Below are positions 53,808-63,635 of a stretch of DNA of 64,000 nucleotides, piece by piece. The notes under the pieces are model-generated. The model saw nothing but the letters and a program-made list of their open reading frames with translations. It was not told where the DNA came from and made no database searches. A program made the position numbers and the translations under genes. Numbering within the stretch: the first letter of the stretch is position 1; every line of letters starts with the position of its first letter. The stretch spans positions 62,001-126,000 of the forward strand of contig NZ_LT629971.1 in NCBI RefSeq assembly GCF_900108565.1. The letters are read 5' to 3'. The DNA comes from Mycolicibacterium rutilum (GTDB lineage: Bacteria; Actinomycetota; Actinomycetes; Mycobacteriales; Mycobacteriaceae).

Positions 53808-54835
53808 CGGAGGTCACTCCGGCCTCGCGCTGCGGACTTGGATGCGCAAGGCTTTTGCTTCTTGAGAGCGACTAGATCAAATGGCCTGTGCGACTCCAGC
53901 TGTCGTGGGCCCCTCGGCCATGGTTCGCGCTTGTCCGCGACCGACGACTCGCATCCCTGCGGTCTGCGAGCGGGCCCTAACCGCCGCGTTGATGTATGTA
54001 CGCGCATCTCCACCCCCGGGGTTGCCGATTTTTTGACAACTTCCGCTGAGATGTGGGTTCCGCCGGTCTAGCCCCCCGGAGCAATTTCCCCAGGCTTAGA
54101 TAGCCCTACAGCCAACTAGCCCCCGCATCTCAAGCAAACCGTATCGTATTAGCTGTTCTCGCGTTAGGAATCAGGGGTTTCCCTACATTTCACTCATCAG
54201 CGTCGGCTGCCTGCTGTGATAGTTGCGGTTGAATTCATCGGCAGTCCGTCAGCACATTGTGCGACCTTTGCCAGAATTGACGTAGTCGTGCTTTTCCGGT
54301 GTTGTCGAGTCGTTCTCAAACGGGGCACGCGACCACCGGCGGCGACGCTCTGCATCGCACCCATACTTGGGCAAGCAGCCTTCCCCACCAAGACTCGCTG
54401 AGATGACATCTCCGGGACGCTGACGTTGGCTCGCGGACTCCCGTCGAAGTTCGCTGCGTCCTGCCCGCCGTGCCTCATCGAATGGCGCGGTGCTGCTCTT
54501 CCGTGTAGGCGGGTTCCGGGGCGTTTGAGGCCCGGCATCCCGTCGGCAACCTGTCGTAACTACCGTTCGGCAAACAACTACCGTCCCGCGACAGCCTCCG
54601 CTGGCCCCGCTGAGGAGGGAAGTCCCCGCAGTGGCGATGTGCCTGTTTCGCGTTCGGCTCAAACCACACGAACCCAACATCCGCGCGACCAGCCCCACCT
54701 TGGCCATTGATCGGCGTTGCGCTCGTCGCCCTGGAGTCGGGCCAAGGTCCCGAAGCCGTTAATCCTGAATCGCTACCCGATTGTTTGTTGACTACCTTTG
54801 TCAACCCCGCGTCGCCTCGAGCGTCGAGCTTGACC
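53808..54835. other. Long non-coding stretch upstream of priming transferase 2
   Basis: About 1 kb. Several overlapping open frames occur, but none has family motifs or a good start. It holds promoter motif copy 3 at 54166-54185 and a roughly 340-base leader to the priming transferase. A GTTGTC/GGCAAC stem with an A-rich loop is near 54023-54043. It marks the right edge of the island. Confidence 0.5.
54166..54185 (-). promoter_or_regulatory. Shared promoter motif, copy 3
   Basis: On the minus strand TAGGGAAACCCCTGATTCCT. A -10-like TAATAC (54151-54146) follows 14 bases downstream. Oriented toward the priming transferase 2 operon. Confidence 0.55.
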
Positions 54836-55357
54836 TCATACCTCGCAGAGGCCGGTGCGCTTGCAAATCCGCTGACAATAAGAAAGGTTCTGGTCGCTCC
54901 GCTCACACCAAGACGGATTCTCCGCAATCCGTGCTGCTGTCTTCTGGTCTTCGCGAGCTTTCACCCCCTCGGGCGTCACCGCGGAATTACCTGGATGGCC
55001 AGCAGACGCGACGGAGTTATTGCAATTCAAGTGAACGTAGTACTCGTTTCTCCGGTCGTCCTTTCCGCGAGAGTTGAGGAACCCGCCCCTGCTCCAGGAC
55101 GTGACTACGCAGTCATTCAGTGCGAGCTGGCTACCGTACACCGTGGATACCACCGGCGTGCCGTTGCGGGCAGAGATCCACGAAGCGGCATCTGAGTAGG
55201 TCTTGCCAATCAACGGATCGGCGGCAGTGGCAAGACCGGAGCTGAAGGCCGCGACCATAACTGCGATCGCGGAGACAACGACCATGATCTTGACGCCGAC
55301 CACTCCCAACCTGCTTTCTCTCGCTCGGTACGCCCGCAACCGACAGATTCCGCCCAT
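54836..55357 (-). CDS. Small secreted protein, Cys-rich C-terminus
   Basis: 173 residues from ATG 55357 (GAGGGG upstream). Seen: an Arg-containing start, a hydrophobic signal segment (about 25-45, ending GLATAADP), the segment KTYSDAASWI, then NDCVVTSW and a C-terminal Cys-rich end. This resembles a family of small mycobacterial secreted proteins with KTYxDAA and CxVxSW motifs whose function is not known. Lies downstream of the rplA terminator in the same direction. Confidence 0.72.
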   Translation of the reverse strand: MGGICRLRAYRARESRLGVVGVKIMVVVSAIAVMVAAFSSGLATAADPLIGKTYSDAASWISARNGTPVVSTVYGSQLALNDCVVTSWSRGGFLNSRGKDDRRNEYYVHLNCNNSVASAGHPGNSAVTPEGVKAREDQKTAARIAENPSWCERSDQNLSYCQRICKRTGLCEV

Positions 55358-55492
55358 GATGGATCCCCTCAGATAAATCGCAGGCAACCCCTGCGGAATG
55401 ATGCCCTCCCTATGACGAAACAATGTAGCGCATCGACCTTTGCTGCGCGACGAGGACGACGTCGTTTCGCATCCGATCTTCCCCTAAAACAC

Positions 55493-55525
55493 CGACGCCC
55501 CCGCCTATTTCAGGCGGGGGCGTCG
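55493..55525 (-). terminator. Strong hairpin terminator after rplA
   Basis: 14-bp GC-rich stem (55493-55506 with 55512-55525), 5-base loop, followed on the minus strand by GGTGTTTTAG. Ends the rplK-rplA transcript. Confidence 0.82.
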
Positions 55526-55541
55526 TGTTCGAGAAGGTTCT

Positions 55542-56249
55542 CTACCCCTCGGTGAAGTTGCGAGTCACCGACGGGTCGACCGGGATGCCCGGGCCGGTGG
55601 TCGTCGAGACCACGATCTTCTTCAGATAACGGCCCTTCGACGACGACGGCTTGGCCCGCAGGATCTCGTCGAGCGCCGCACCGTAGTTCTCGGCCAGCTT
55701 CTTCTCGTCGAACGAGGCCTTGCCGATCACGAAGTGCAGGTTGGCCTGCTTGTCGACGCGGAAGTTGATCTTGCCGCCCTTGATGTCGGCGACGGCCTTG
55801 GCCACATCCGGGGTCACCGTGCCCGTCTTCGGGTTCGGCATCAGACCACGCGGGCCCAGCACGCGGGCGATCCGGCCCACCTTGGCCATCTGATCGGGCG
55901 TCGCGATCGCGGCGTCGAAGTCGGTCCAGCCACCCTGGATCCGCTCGATCAGATCATCGCTGCCCACCGCGTCCGCGCCGGCAGCCTCAGCGGCCTCGGC
56001 CTTGTCACCGACCGCGAACACCACAACGCGGGCGGTCTTACCGGTGCCGTTCGGCAGGTTCACGGTGCCACGCACCATCTGATCGGCCTTACGCGGATCC
56101 ACGCCCAGCCGGATCGCCACCTCCACGGTCGCGTCCTGCTTCTTCGACGACGTCTCCTTGGCCAACTTCGCCGCCTCCAGCGGCGTGTACAGCCGGGTGC
56201 GGTCCACCTTCTCGGCGGCTTCGCGGTATGCCTTGCTCGTCTTGCTCAT
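55542..56249 (-). CDS. rplA: 50S ribosomal protein L1
   Basis: 235 residues. Seen: the L1 signature region with [22 protein letters not shown] and KTGTVTPDV. Binds 23S rRNA at the L1 stalk and represses its own operon in many bacteria. 64 bp after rplK. In M. tuberculosis the next gene is mmaA4; here the 32-kb insertion intervenes. Confidence 0.98.
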   Translation of the reverse strand: MSKTSKAYREAAEKVDRTRLYTPLEAAKLAKETSSKKQDATVEVAIRLGVDPRKADQMVRGTVNLPNGTGKTARVVVFAVGDKAEAAEAAGADAVGSDDLIERIQGGWTDFDAAIATPDQMAKVGRIARVLGPRGLMPNPKTGTVTPDVAKAVADIKGGKINFRVDKQANLHFVIGKASFDEKKLAENYGAALDEILRAKPSSSKGRYLKKIVVSTTTGPGIPVDPSVTRNFTEG

Positions 56250-56313
56250 TGAAATCTCCTCTGGTTCAGAAGTTGTGGTTGCGAGCCGATGCCAGCTCTC
56301 CCACAGGGACGGC

Positions 56314-56742
56314 CTATTCGACCGTGATCCCCATCGACCGGGCGGTGCCGGCGATGATCTTGGCGGCCTGATCGATGTCGTTGGCGTTCAGGTCCTCTTT
56401 CTTGGTCTCGGCGATCTCGCGCACCTGATCCCAGGTCACCTTGGCGACCTTGGTCTTGTGCGGCTCACCGGAACCCTTCGGCACCCCGGCAGCCTTGAGC
56501 AGCAGCTTGGCCGCGGGCGGGGTCTTCAGCGCGAAGGTGAAGCTGCGGTCCTCGTAGACGGTGATCTCCACGGGGATGACGTTGCCGCGCTGCGACTCGG
56601 TCGCGGCGTTGTACGCCTTGCAGAACTCCATGATGTTGACGCCGTGCTGGCCGAGCGCCGGACCCACCGGCGGGGCGGGGTTGGCCTGCCCGGCCTGGAT
56701 CTGCAGCTTGATCAGCCCGACGACTTTCTTCTTCGGGGCCAT
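56314..56742 (-). CDS. rplK: 50S ribosomal protein L11
   Basis: 142 residues. Seen: N-terminal [20 protein letters not shown] with the conserved PPVGPALGQ loop (thiostrepton-binding domain) and C-terminal RNA-binding domain ending [11 protein letters not shown]. Part of the GTPase-associated centre. AAGGAAA precedes the ATG. 51 bp after nusG. Confidence 0.98.
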   Translation of the reverse strand: MAPKKKVVGLIKLQIQAGQANPAPPVGPALGQHGVNIMEFCKAYNAATESQRGNVIPVEITVYEDRSFTFALKTPPAAKLLLKAAGVPKGSGEPHKTKVAKVTWDQVREIAETKKEDLNANDIDQAAKIIAGTARSMGITVE

Positions 56743-56793
56743 GGGTGTGGTGTTTCCTTTACTTATCTCCGGGGACGCCCACGCGTCCGCTGA

Positions 56794-57624
<831 letters not shown>

Positions 57625-57653
57625 TCAGTCCTCTCAATACTTCGCGTCGCTCG

Positions 57654-58082
57654 TTACCCGAACACCAGCATCACGAGCTTGGCCAGGCCGTAGTCCACGC
57701 CGCCGATCAGGGCGACCATGAACGCCAGGAAGGCCAACACCACGATGGTGTAGCTGACCATCTGCTTGCGGTTCGGCCAGATCACCTTGCGCAGCTCGGC
57801 GACGACCTGCTTCAGGAAGTTCCAGACGAACAGGAACGGGTTGCGGGACGGGCCGTCGCCGCGCTTCTTGGCGGTCTTCTTCGCGCTGCCCGAGCCGTTC
57901 TTGGTGGGCGACGCCTCCGTGCCGGTGTCCAGGTCGATCGCGGAGCCGGCGTCCTCGCCGACCGGCGCCCGCCGGGACCGCTTGCCCGACGGCCGGTTCG
58001 GCCGGGTCACCACCGCGCCGCTGCCGGTGTCCTCGGGCCCGCTCGTGCCTGCGGAGCCGGCACCATCGCGCTCGTCGCTCAC
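57654..58082 (-). CDS. secE: Preprotein translocase subunit SecE
   Basis: 142 residues from GTG 58082, which has AAAGG 7 bases upstream. An upstream GTG at 58115 has the ribosome site directly adjacent and is less likely. Seen: a long charged N-terminus typical of mycobacteria, then the SecE core KQVVAELRKVIWPNRKQ and a single membrane helix YTIVVLAFLAFMVALI. Part of SecYEG. Upstream of nusG, as in other actinobacteria. Confidence 0.95.
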   Translation of the reverse strand: MSDERDGAGSAGTSGPEDTGSGAVVTRPNRPSGKRSRRAPVGEDAGSAIDLDTGTEASPTKNGSGSAKKTAKKRGDGPSRNPFLFVWNFLKQVVAELRKVIWPNRKQMVSYTIVVLAFLAFMVALIGGVDYGLAKLVMLVFG

Positions 58083-58151
58083 CGCATGCCTTTCGTCTGG
58101 TCTTTGTGGGGTCACCTTCCAGTGTCCACACTTGTCGAGTATTCAGTTGAG

Positions 58152-58224
<73 letters not shown>

Positions 58225-58370
58225 TCGGGGTGGCGCTGGGCACCACACCACCCGGTTCGGGGCTCACACAATTTGCGCGCTCCCCGATCGGTCGATCTTC
58301 ACACCGACGGAAGCGCGCTGTACTGGGAAAACCCCGAGGTCCGAGTGTAGCGTGCCTGCCGTCGGACTTA

Positions 58371-58937
58371 CTAATCCGCCGCCTGGCCCGTTTCGACGGC
58401 GGCGGCCTCCACGGCGTCGTTCACCGGGTCGTGCACGACGGGCTTGCGGGTGACCTGCCCGGTCTTCGGGTCCCACCCCGCCGAGATCGAGTTGTCGCCC
58501 TCGTGACCCATCAGCGTGGTGAACGACTCCATCACGACCTCACCGTGCTGGTCGGTCAGCACGTTGCGGGTGGTGACGATGTCGGCGCCGAACCGCTCGT
58601 CGACGCTCTCGATGTGCATGACGCCGGTCAGCGCATCGCCGGCCTTGATCGGCCGGTGGAACTTGAATTTCTGATCCACCTGCACGATCTGCATCGTCTC
58701 GAAGCCGATGTCGTTGTGCTGGAAGAAGTGGCGCTGAATCATCACCGCGAAGATCGACATGAACGTCGGCGGCGCGATGAGCGCGTCGTGGCCCGCGGCC
58801 TTCGCGGCCTCCAGGCTGTGGCTGGTCGGGTCGTCGGCCTTGACGGCGTTCGCGTACTGACGGATCTGCTCGTGACCCACGACGTACGGCTCGGGGTACT
58901 CCCAGACCATGCCCTGGATGTCGATTTTCAGCGCCAT
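58371..58937 (-). CDS. hadC: (3R)-hydroxyacyl-ACP dehydratase subunit HadC
   Basis: 188 residues. FAS-II dehydratase partner of HadB that elongates meromycolate chains and influences oxygenated mycolates. Seen: hot-dog fold with LIAPPTFMSIFAVMI and QIVQVDQKFKFHRPIKAGD. The hydratase-2 catalytic Asp/His motif is absent, as expected for the non-catalytic subunit. 3 bp after hadB. A C-terminal extension beyond the fold is present. Confidence 0.95.
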   Translation of the reverse strand: MALKIDIQGMVWEYPEPYVVGHEQIRQYANAVKADDPTSHSLEAAKAAGHDALIAPPTFMSIFAVMIQRHFFQHNDIGFETMQIVQVDQKFKFHRPIKAGDALTGVMHIESVDERFGADIVTTRNVLTDQHGEVVMESFTTLMGHEGDNSISAGWDPKTGQVTRKPVVHDPVNDAVEAAAVETGQAAD

Positions 58938-58940
58938 GAG

Positions 58941-59369
58941 CTACGCCAGCTTCGCAACCGCGACGGCACGGCCGAAGATCTTCTTCCCCCCGGTCGTGGC
59001 CGACAGCGCGATGGTGACCGACTTCGTCTCCGGCTCAACCGATTTCACCCGACCGTTGAACACGATCTCGGCGCCCACGCCGTCGTTGGGCACCGGCACC
59101 ACCGCGGTGAAGCGCACGTTGAACTCGGTGACCGCGGCGGGATCGCCGACCCACGACGTCACATAGCCGCCACCCAGACCCATGGTCAGCATGCCGTGCG
59201 CAATCGCGGTGTCCAGACCGACCTGCTTGGCGATCTCGTCGTCCCAGTGGATCGGGTTGAGGTCACCGGACACGCCGGCGTAGTTGACCAGGTCCTGGCG
59301 CGTCAGCGGGATGACCTTCTCGGGAAGTGTGTCACCCACCTTCACCGAATCGAACTCACGCAGTGGCAT
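58941..59369 (-). CDS. hadB: (3R)-hydroxyacyl-ACP dehydratase subunit HadB
   Basis: 142 residues, catalytic subunit. Seen: the MaoC/hydratase-2 motif SGDLNPIHWDDE with Asp36 and His41, followed by IAHGMLTMGL. Forms HadAB and HadBC heterodimers in mycolic acid synthesis. Overlaps the end of hadA by 14 bp. Confidence 0.96.
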   Translation of the reverse strand: MPLREFDSVKVGDTLPEKVIPLTRQDLVNYAGVSGDLNPIHWDDEIAKQVGLDTAIAHGMLTMGLGGGYVTSWVGDPAAVTEFNVRFTAVVPVPNDGVGAEIVFNGRVKSVEPETKSVTIALSATTGGKKIFGRAVAVAKLA

Positions 59370-59832
59370 CTGAAAAACCCTCTTCTCCGTCACCCGTCCG
59401 ACCCGCCAGGGTCGTGTATGTCTCCTGCAGGACGTCACCGGCCTCATTGGTGACGATGGTCTTGAGCACGACGATGTCGGTGCCGTGCGCCTGGCGCACC
59501 GAATCCACCGACACGTCGCAGTACAACCGGTCGCCGGCGAAGATCGGCTGCGCGTACTTGAACACCTGGTCGACCTGGACGATCTGCATGTCGGTGATAC
59601 CGACACCGGCGTGCGCGAAGAACGCCGTCTGCGCCTTGTATCCCAGGACGCTGGTGAACGTCAGCGGCGCGGGCAGCCCCCTGTGACCGAGTTCGGCCGC
59701 GACGTCCTCGTCGAAGAAGGCGCGGTCGTCGTTCTTGACCGCGGTGGCGTACTCGCGGATCTTCTCGCGGCCCACGACAAAGTAGTCGGGGTAGCGGAAC
59801 TCGACCCCGACGATTCGCTCGGACAACGACAC
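59356..59832 (-). CDS. hadA: (3R)-hydroxyacyl-ACP dehydratase subunit HadA
   Basis: 158 residues. Seen: PAPLTFTSVLGYKAQ and QIVQVDQVFKYAQPIFAGD, the hot-dog core shared with HadC, and no catalytic Asp/His motif. Substrate-binding partner of HadB and the subunit linked to thiacetazone and isoxyl action in M. tuberculosis. GTG start. First of hadABC; rpmG lies 53 bp upstream. Confidence 0.95.
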   Translation of the reverse strand: MSLSERIVGVEFRYPDYFVVGREKIREYATAVKNDDRAFFDEDVAAELGHRGLPAPLTFTSVLGYKAQTAFFAHAGVGITDMQIVQVDQVFKYAQPIFAGDRLYCDVSVDSVRQAHGTDIVVLKTIVTNEAGDVLQETYTTLAGRTGDGEEGFSDATA

Positions 59833-59885
59833 AGTTAGTGAACCTACCTAGTCGGCCCGGGCGGTGCCCACGGGCCGGGCGCGTC

Positions 59886-60053
59886 TTAGCGCGATTCCTT
59901 GTGGGGCTGGTGCTTGCCGCAGTTCGGGCAGAACTTCTTGATCTCGAGGCGGTCGGGATCGTTGCGGCGGTTCTTCTTGGTGATGTAGTTGCGGTGCTTG
60001 CACACCTCGCACGCCAAGGTGATCTTGGGCCGTACGTCGGTACTGGAGGCCAC
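59886..60053 (-). CDS. rpmG: 50S ribosomal protein L33
   Basis: 55 residues. Seen: start [16 protein letters not shown], two Cys pairs (CEVC and CPNC) that bind zinc, [15 protein letters not shown], and end KHQPHKESR. The Cys pairs mark the zinc-containing L33 form. GTG start at 60053. Upstream of hadA. Confidence 0.95.
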   Translation of the reverse strand: MASSTDVRPKITLACEVCKHRNYITKKNRRNDPDRLEIKKFCPNCGKHQPHKESR

Positions 60054-60088
60054 GGTTGTCGTCCTTCGTCTACGCGTTCAATTGCCTG

Positions 60089-60162
60089 TAGCGGTGGGGG
60101 GGCTCGATCCCCCGACCTCACGATTATGAGTCGTGCGCTCTAACCAGCTGAGCTACACCGCC
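60089..60162 (-). tRNA. tRNA-Met (CAT)
   Basis: 74-nt cloverleaf on the minus strand. Anticodon loop CTCATAA gives CAT; acceptor GGCGGTG with a closing G-U pair. The D-arm and the first-base pairing fit elongator rather than initiator tRNA. Confidence 0.92.
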
Positions 60163-60195
60163 CCGGGATCCGGGCGGATGTCCGCCCGCTCACCG

Positions 60196-60268
60196 AGCCC
60201 CCTAACGGAATCGAACCGTTGACCTTTTCCTTACCATGGAAACGCTCTGCCGACTGAGCTAAGGGGGC
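60196..60268 (-). tRNA. tRNA-Thr (GGT)
   Basis: 73-nt cloverleaf on the minus strand. Acceptor GCCCCCT/AGGGGGC, anticodon loop ATGGTAA gives GGT. 33 bp upstream of tRNA-Met. Confidence 0.94.
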
Positions 60269-60401
60269 CTGCCTACTTCGAGTCCCGCGCACTGAGGCGC
60301 GAGCCTTAAAGAGGGTACAGTCTCGCGGTTTGCCGCGCCAAACCGCAGGTCACTTCCTCGACTGTAGTCCAGGGTGCAACCACAGGTGATAGGACGGACC
60401 A

Positions 60402-61262
60402 GTGACCGAACCCAACCCGACGCGCGTGGCGGTGTACCTCGATTTCGACAACATCGTGATCTCGCGCTACGACCAGGTGCACGGTCGCAACTCGTTTCAG
60501 CGCGACAAGACCGCGGGCTTCCACAAGCACCCGGGCCGGCTGACCCAGGCGGTGGTCGACGTCGGCGCGATCATCGACTTCGCCTCGTCGTTCGGCACGC
60601 TGGTGCTGACCAAGGCCTACGCCGACTGGTCCACCGACGTGAACGCCGACTACCGCGACCAGCTGGTCGGCCGGGCCGTCGACCTGGTGCAGCTCTTCCC
60701 GGCCGCCGCCTACAGCAAGAACGGCGCCGACATCCGGCTGGCCGTCGACGCGGTCGAGGACATGTTCCGCCTGCCCGACCTCACCCACGTCGTGATCGTC
60801 GCCGGCGACTCCGACTACATCCCGCTCGCGCAGCGCTGCAAGCGGCTCGGCCGCTACGTCGTCGGCATCGGCATCACCGGGTCGATCAGCAAGTCGCTGA
60901 CCGCCGCCTGCGACGAGTACGTCTCCTACGACGCGCTGCCCGGCGTGCCCGAGGTCGCCGCCGAGGCGCCGAAGAAGCGCCGCACCAAGGCCGACGCCGA
61001 AGCCGAACCCGAGCAGCCCGACCCGCAGGCCGCCGCGACGGCGCTGCTGCAGCGGGCGCTGTCGATCGCCCACGGCAAGGACGACTCCGACTGGCTGCAC
61101 AACTCGGCGGTCAAGGCGCAGATGAAGCGGATGGATCCGTCGTTCTCGGAGAAGTCGCTGGGCTTCAAGTCGTTCAGCGACTTCCTGCGCTCGCGCACCG
61201 ATCTGGTGGAACTCGACGAGAGCAGCACCATCCGGATGGTCCGGTTGCGTAGCGACGACTGA
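60402..61262 (+). CDS. NYN-domain (PIN-like) protein with C-terminal OST-HTH-like domain
   Basis: 286 residues. Seen: NYN/LabA-like RNase fold with VYLDFDN (Asp14, Asp16) at the N-terminus, a central NGADIRLAVDAV segment and VAGDSDYIPL near 134, which supply acidic metal ligands. A Lys/Glu linker and a C-terminal winged-helix region with FSEKSLGFKSFSDFL, like LOTUS/OST-HTH, follow. Suggests RNA binding and cleavage. GTG start. Divergent from the tRNAs. Confidence 0.85.
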   Translation: MTEPNPTRVAVYLDFDNIVISRYDQVHGRNSFQRDKTAGFHKHPGRLTQAVVDVGAIIDFASSFGTLVLTKAYADWSTDVNADYRDQLVGRAVDLVQLFPAAAYSKNGADIRLAVDAVEDMFRLPDLTHVVIVAGDSDYIPLAQRCKRLGRYVVGIGITGSISKSLTAACDEYVSYDALPGVPEVAAEAPKKRRTKADAEAEPEQPDPQAAATALLQRALSIAHGKDDSDWLHNSAVKAQMKRMDPSFSEKSLGFKSFSDFLRSRTDLVELDESSTIRMVRLRSDD

Positions 61263-61283
61263 GCCGTCTATACGCTGACGACC

Positions 61284-61997
61284 ATGGCCACCGACCGCCT
61301 CTACTTCCGCCAGCTGTTGTCCGGCCGCGACTTCGCCGCCGGCGACATGATCGCCCAGCAGATGCGCAACTTCGCCTACCTGATCGGCGACCGCGAGACC
61401 GGTGACACCGTCGTCGTCGACCCGGCTTACGCCGCAGGCGATCTCGTCGACGCACTGGAGGCCGACGGCATGCGGCTGTCGGGAGTGCTTGTCACTCACC
61501 ATCATCCCGACCACGTCGGCGGGTCCATGATGGGCTTCGAGCTCAAGGGGCTCGCCGAACTGCTCGAGCGCACCAGCGTGCCCGTCCACGTCAACGCCCT
61601 TGAGGCCGACTGGGTTTCGAAGGTCACCGGCATCGCCCGCAGCGAGCTCACCGAGCACACCCACGGCGACGTCGTCACGGTCGGCGACATCGACATCGAA
61701 CTGCTGCACACCCCCGGCCACACCCCGGGCAGCCAATGCTTCCTGCTCGACGGGCGACTCGTCGCCGGCGACACCCTGTTCCTGGAGGGCTGCGGGCGCA
61801 CCGACTTCCCCGGCGGCAACGTCGACGACATGTTCCGCAGCCTGCAGGCGCTGGCCAAGCTGTCCGGCGACCCGACGGTGTTTCCCGGGCACTGGTACTC
61901 CGCCGAGCCGAGCGCGTCGCTGTCGGAGGTGCGCTCCACCAACTACGTCTACCGGGCGAGCAACCTCGACCAGTGGCGCATGCTGATGGGCGGCTGA
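61284..61997 (+). CDS. Metallo-beta-lactamase-fold hydrolase (glyoxalase II-like, Rv0634c-like)
   Basis: 237 residues. Seen: metal motif THHHPDH at 71-77, GHTPGSQ, LVAGDTLF with the bridging Asp, and FPGHW. Compatible with hydroxyacylglutathione-hydrolase-type thioesterases; mycobacteria lack glutathione, so a mycothiol ester or another thioester is more likely. Gene order matches Rv0634c. Confidence 0.87.
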   Translation: MATDRLYFRQLLSGRDFAAGDMIAQQMRNFAYLIGDRETGDTVVVDPAYAAGDLVDALEADGMRLSGVLVTHHHPDHVGGSMMGFELKGLAELLERTSVPVHVNALEADWVSKVTGIARSELTEHTHGDVVTVGDIDIELLHTPGHTPGSQCFLLDGRLVAGDTLFLEGCGRTDFPGGNVDDMFRSLQALAKLSGDPTVFPGHWYSAEPSASLSEVRSTNYVYRASNLDQWRMLMGG

Positions 61998-62105
61998 CTT
62001 CGCCGGAGCCCCGTCACCTGGGACAAAGGTCCGCATACCGGACGGTATTGCGATATTCTCCCGTTTGCTCAGCGCCTTGGGCGCATACGGGGAGGACCGC
62101 TTGCG

Positions 62106-62861
62106 ATGACGACACCGCCCACCCCTGCCGGCTGGTACCCCGATCCCGAGGGCGCAGGCGGCCAGCGCTACTGGGACGGCTCGGCCTGGACCGAGCACCG
62201 CTCCCCCGCAGACACCCAATCGTACGAACCCGCCGCTGCCGCACCGGCTTTCGACATCGCGCCCGCGTCGGTCGACCGCGGGCTGCTCACCCGGTACCTG
62301 GCGGCCTGCGCGGCGATGCTGGCCGTGCTGATTGCCGCCGTCGCTTACGGCGTCTTCGTCAACGACGACACCGCCTCCGAGCCCGCCTCCATCCAGATCG
62401 AGACTCCCGCGGCGCTGCCGCCGGGCGGCTGGGGCGTCGAGACCGAGGCACCGACGGACCCGACCACCACCGAGGCGGCCGCCGCCGGCGGAGAGGCCGT
62501 CGACGGGCCGCTGGCGTTCAGCGTCGCCGACGTCGAGGTCGGCACGACGGTGTCGTCGACCGAAGCGCCCGTGGAGAAGGACGCCGTCGGCGAGTACGTC
62601 GTGGTGCGCCTGTCGGTGGTCAACATCAGCGATGCGCCCGCGCAGTTCCTCGGCACCTTCCAGACCCTGTTCGCCGGCGGCACCGAGTACAACATCGACG
62701 ACGAGGCGACGTTCTACGTCAACGGCGGCTTCGTCGAGATCCCGCCGGGCGCCGAGGCGCAGGTCGGCGTCGCCTTCGACGTCCCGCCCGGCACCGCGCC
62801 CGAATTCATCGATCTGCACGCCGACCCGATGAGCCCGGGCGTGCAGATCCCGCTGCCGTAG
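62106..62861 (+). CDS. DUF2510 membrane protein with DUF4352-like domain
   Basis: 251 residues. Seen: an N-terminal DUF2510 motif (AGWYPDP ... YWDGSAWTEH, about 8-31), one membrane helix near 60-82, a Thr/Ala/Glu linker, and a C-terminal immunoglobulin-like DUF4352 domain (VVVRLSVVNISDAP). Typical architecture for actinobacterial envelope proteins of unknown role. Confidence 0.82.
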   Translation: MTTPPTPAGWYPDPEGAGGQRYWDGSAWTEHRSPADTQSYEPAAAAPAFDIAPASVDRGLLTRYLAACAAMLAVLIAAVAYGVFVNDDTASEPASIQIETPAALPPGGWGVETEAPTDPTTTEAAAAGGEAVDGPLAFSVADVEVGTTVSSTEAPVEKDAVGEYVVVRLSVVNISDAPAQFLGTFQTLFAGGTEYNIDDEATFYVNGGFVEIPPGAEAQVGVAFDVPPGTAPEFIDLHADPMSPGVQIPLP

Positions 62862-62882
62862 CGTTCCGACACACTGGGAGGC

Positions 62883-63575
62883 GTGCCCGACACGCTCTAT
62901 GCCGACGTGTCCGAGTGGCAGGTCGGCGTCGACGACAGTTACCCCTACCCGGTGCTGTGCATCCGGTCCAACGACGGAACGTATCGAGATCGTCGCTGGC
63001 GCAACAACTATGACTGGTGCGTGCGCAACGTCGACAGCGGCCGCCTGACGTTCTTCATCGTGTATTTCGTGTGGCGACCCAATTGGCGGCAAACCGTCGA
63101 GGTGTTCAAAAGCCAGATCGGTACGCCGCATCCGAGGATGGCGGTGATGCTCGACGTCGAATCCTGGGGCGGACAGATCCGCGGAAACCAGTCCGCGGGC
63201 ATCAACGCCGCCCACGACGCCGTCGGCGCGTTCGTCGGCAGCCCGAAGAAAGTCATCGGCTACGGCAATGTCGGCGACCTCAACAACCTGTGGCCCACCA
63301 AACCGCCGGGCATCCGCCTCGTGGTCGCCGCCTACGGACACAACCCGCCGTATCCGGGGAAGGTCGCCCATCAGTACACCGACGGGTCCGGATACGGCGG
63401 CGGACTCCCCGAGGGCGCACCACCCTTCGGCAATTGCGACACGAACTCCGCCGACGGCTACACCCCTGCGCAATTCGCAGACACCTGCGGAATTAGCAAC
63501 TCCGTTGAAAATGCCGTTCTCTCCACGGCGAAAACCCGTCGCACGAAAATGGGAAACAACGGGGGGAATTCGTAG
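62883..63575 (+). CDS. GH25-like (phage-lysozyme-like) protein
   Basis: 230 residues. Seen: YADVSEWQVGVDDSYPYPVLCIRSNDG at the start, VMLDVESW in the middle and HQYTDGSGYGG near the end, matching the beta/alpha-barrel pattern and acidic residues of GH25 muramidases. No signal peptide, so if it acts on peptidoglycan it needs another export route. It looks phage-derived but is isolated from other phage genes. GTG start. Confidence 0.65.
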   Translation: MPDTLYADVSEWQVGVDDSYPYPVLCIRSNDGTYRDRRWRNNYDWCVRNVDSGRLTFFIVYFVWRPNWRQTVEVFKSQIGTPHPRMAVMLDVESWGGQIRGNQSAGINAAHDAVGAFVGSPKKVIGYGNVGDLNNLWPTKPPGIRLVVAAYGHNPPYPGKVAHQYTDGSGYGGGLPEGAPPFGNCDTNSADGYTPAQFADTCGISNSVENAVLSTAKTRRTKMGNNGGNS

Positions 63576-63635
63576 ACAAGATCGTTCCCGTTGGGCAAAC
63601 TGTAACGCCAGCGTCAATAAACGGACGGGGACCGC

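Noticed and set aside
53808..54150. Known riboswitch in the priming-transferase 2 leader
   Set aside because: Some stems and GC-rich boxes are present, but none matches the conserved core of a class I can name.
54249..54927. Minus-strand open frames of about 150 codons
   Set aside because: Two overlapping frames, no signal peptide or family motif and poor starts; treated as non-coding.
60089..60268. tRNA genes as integration site of the island
   Set aside because: The tRNAs are 6 kb from the island edge, intact, with no repeated 3' end seen in the window and no integrase gene.
60306..63617. 1103-codon minus-strand open frame opposite the NYN to GH25-like genes
   Set aside because: Shadow crossing four plus-strand genes with clear catalytic motifs.
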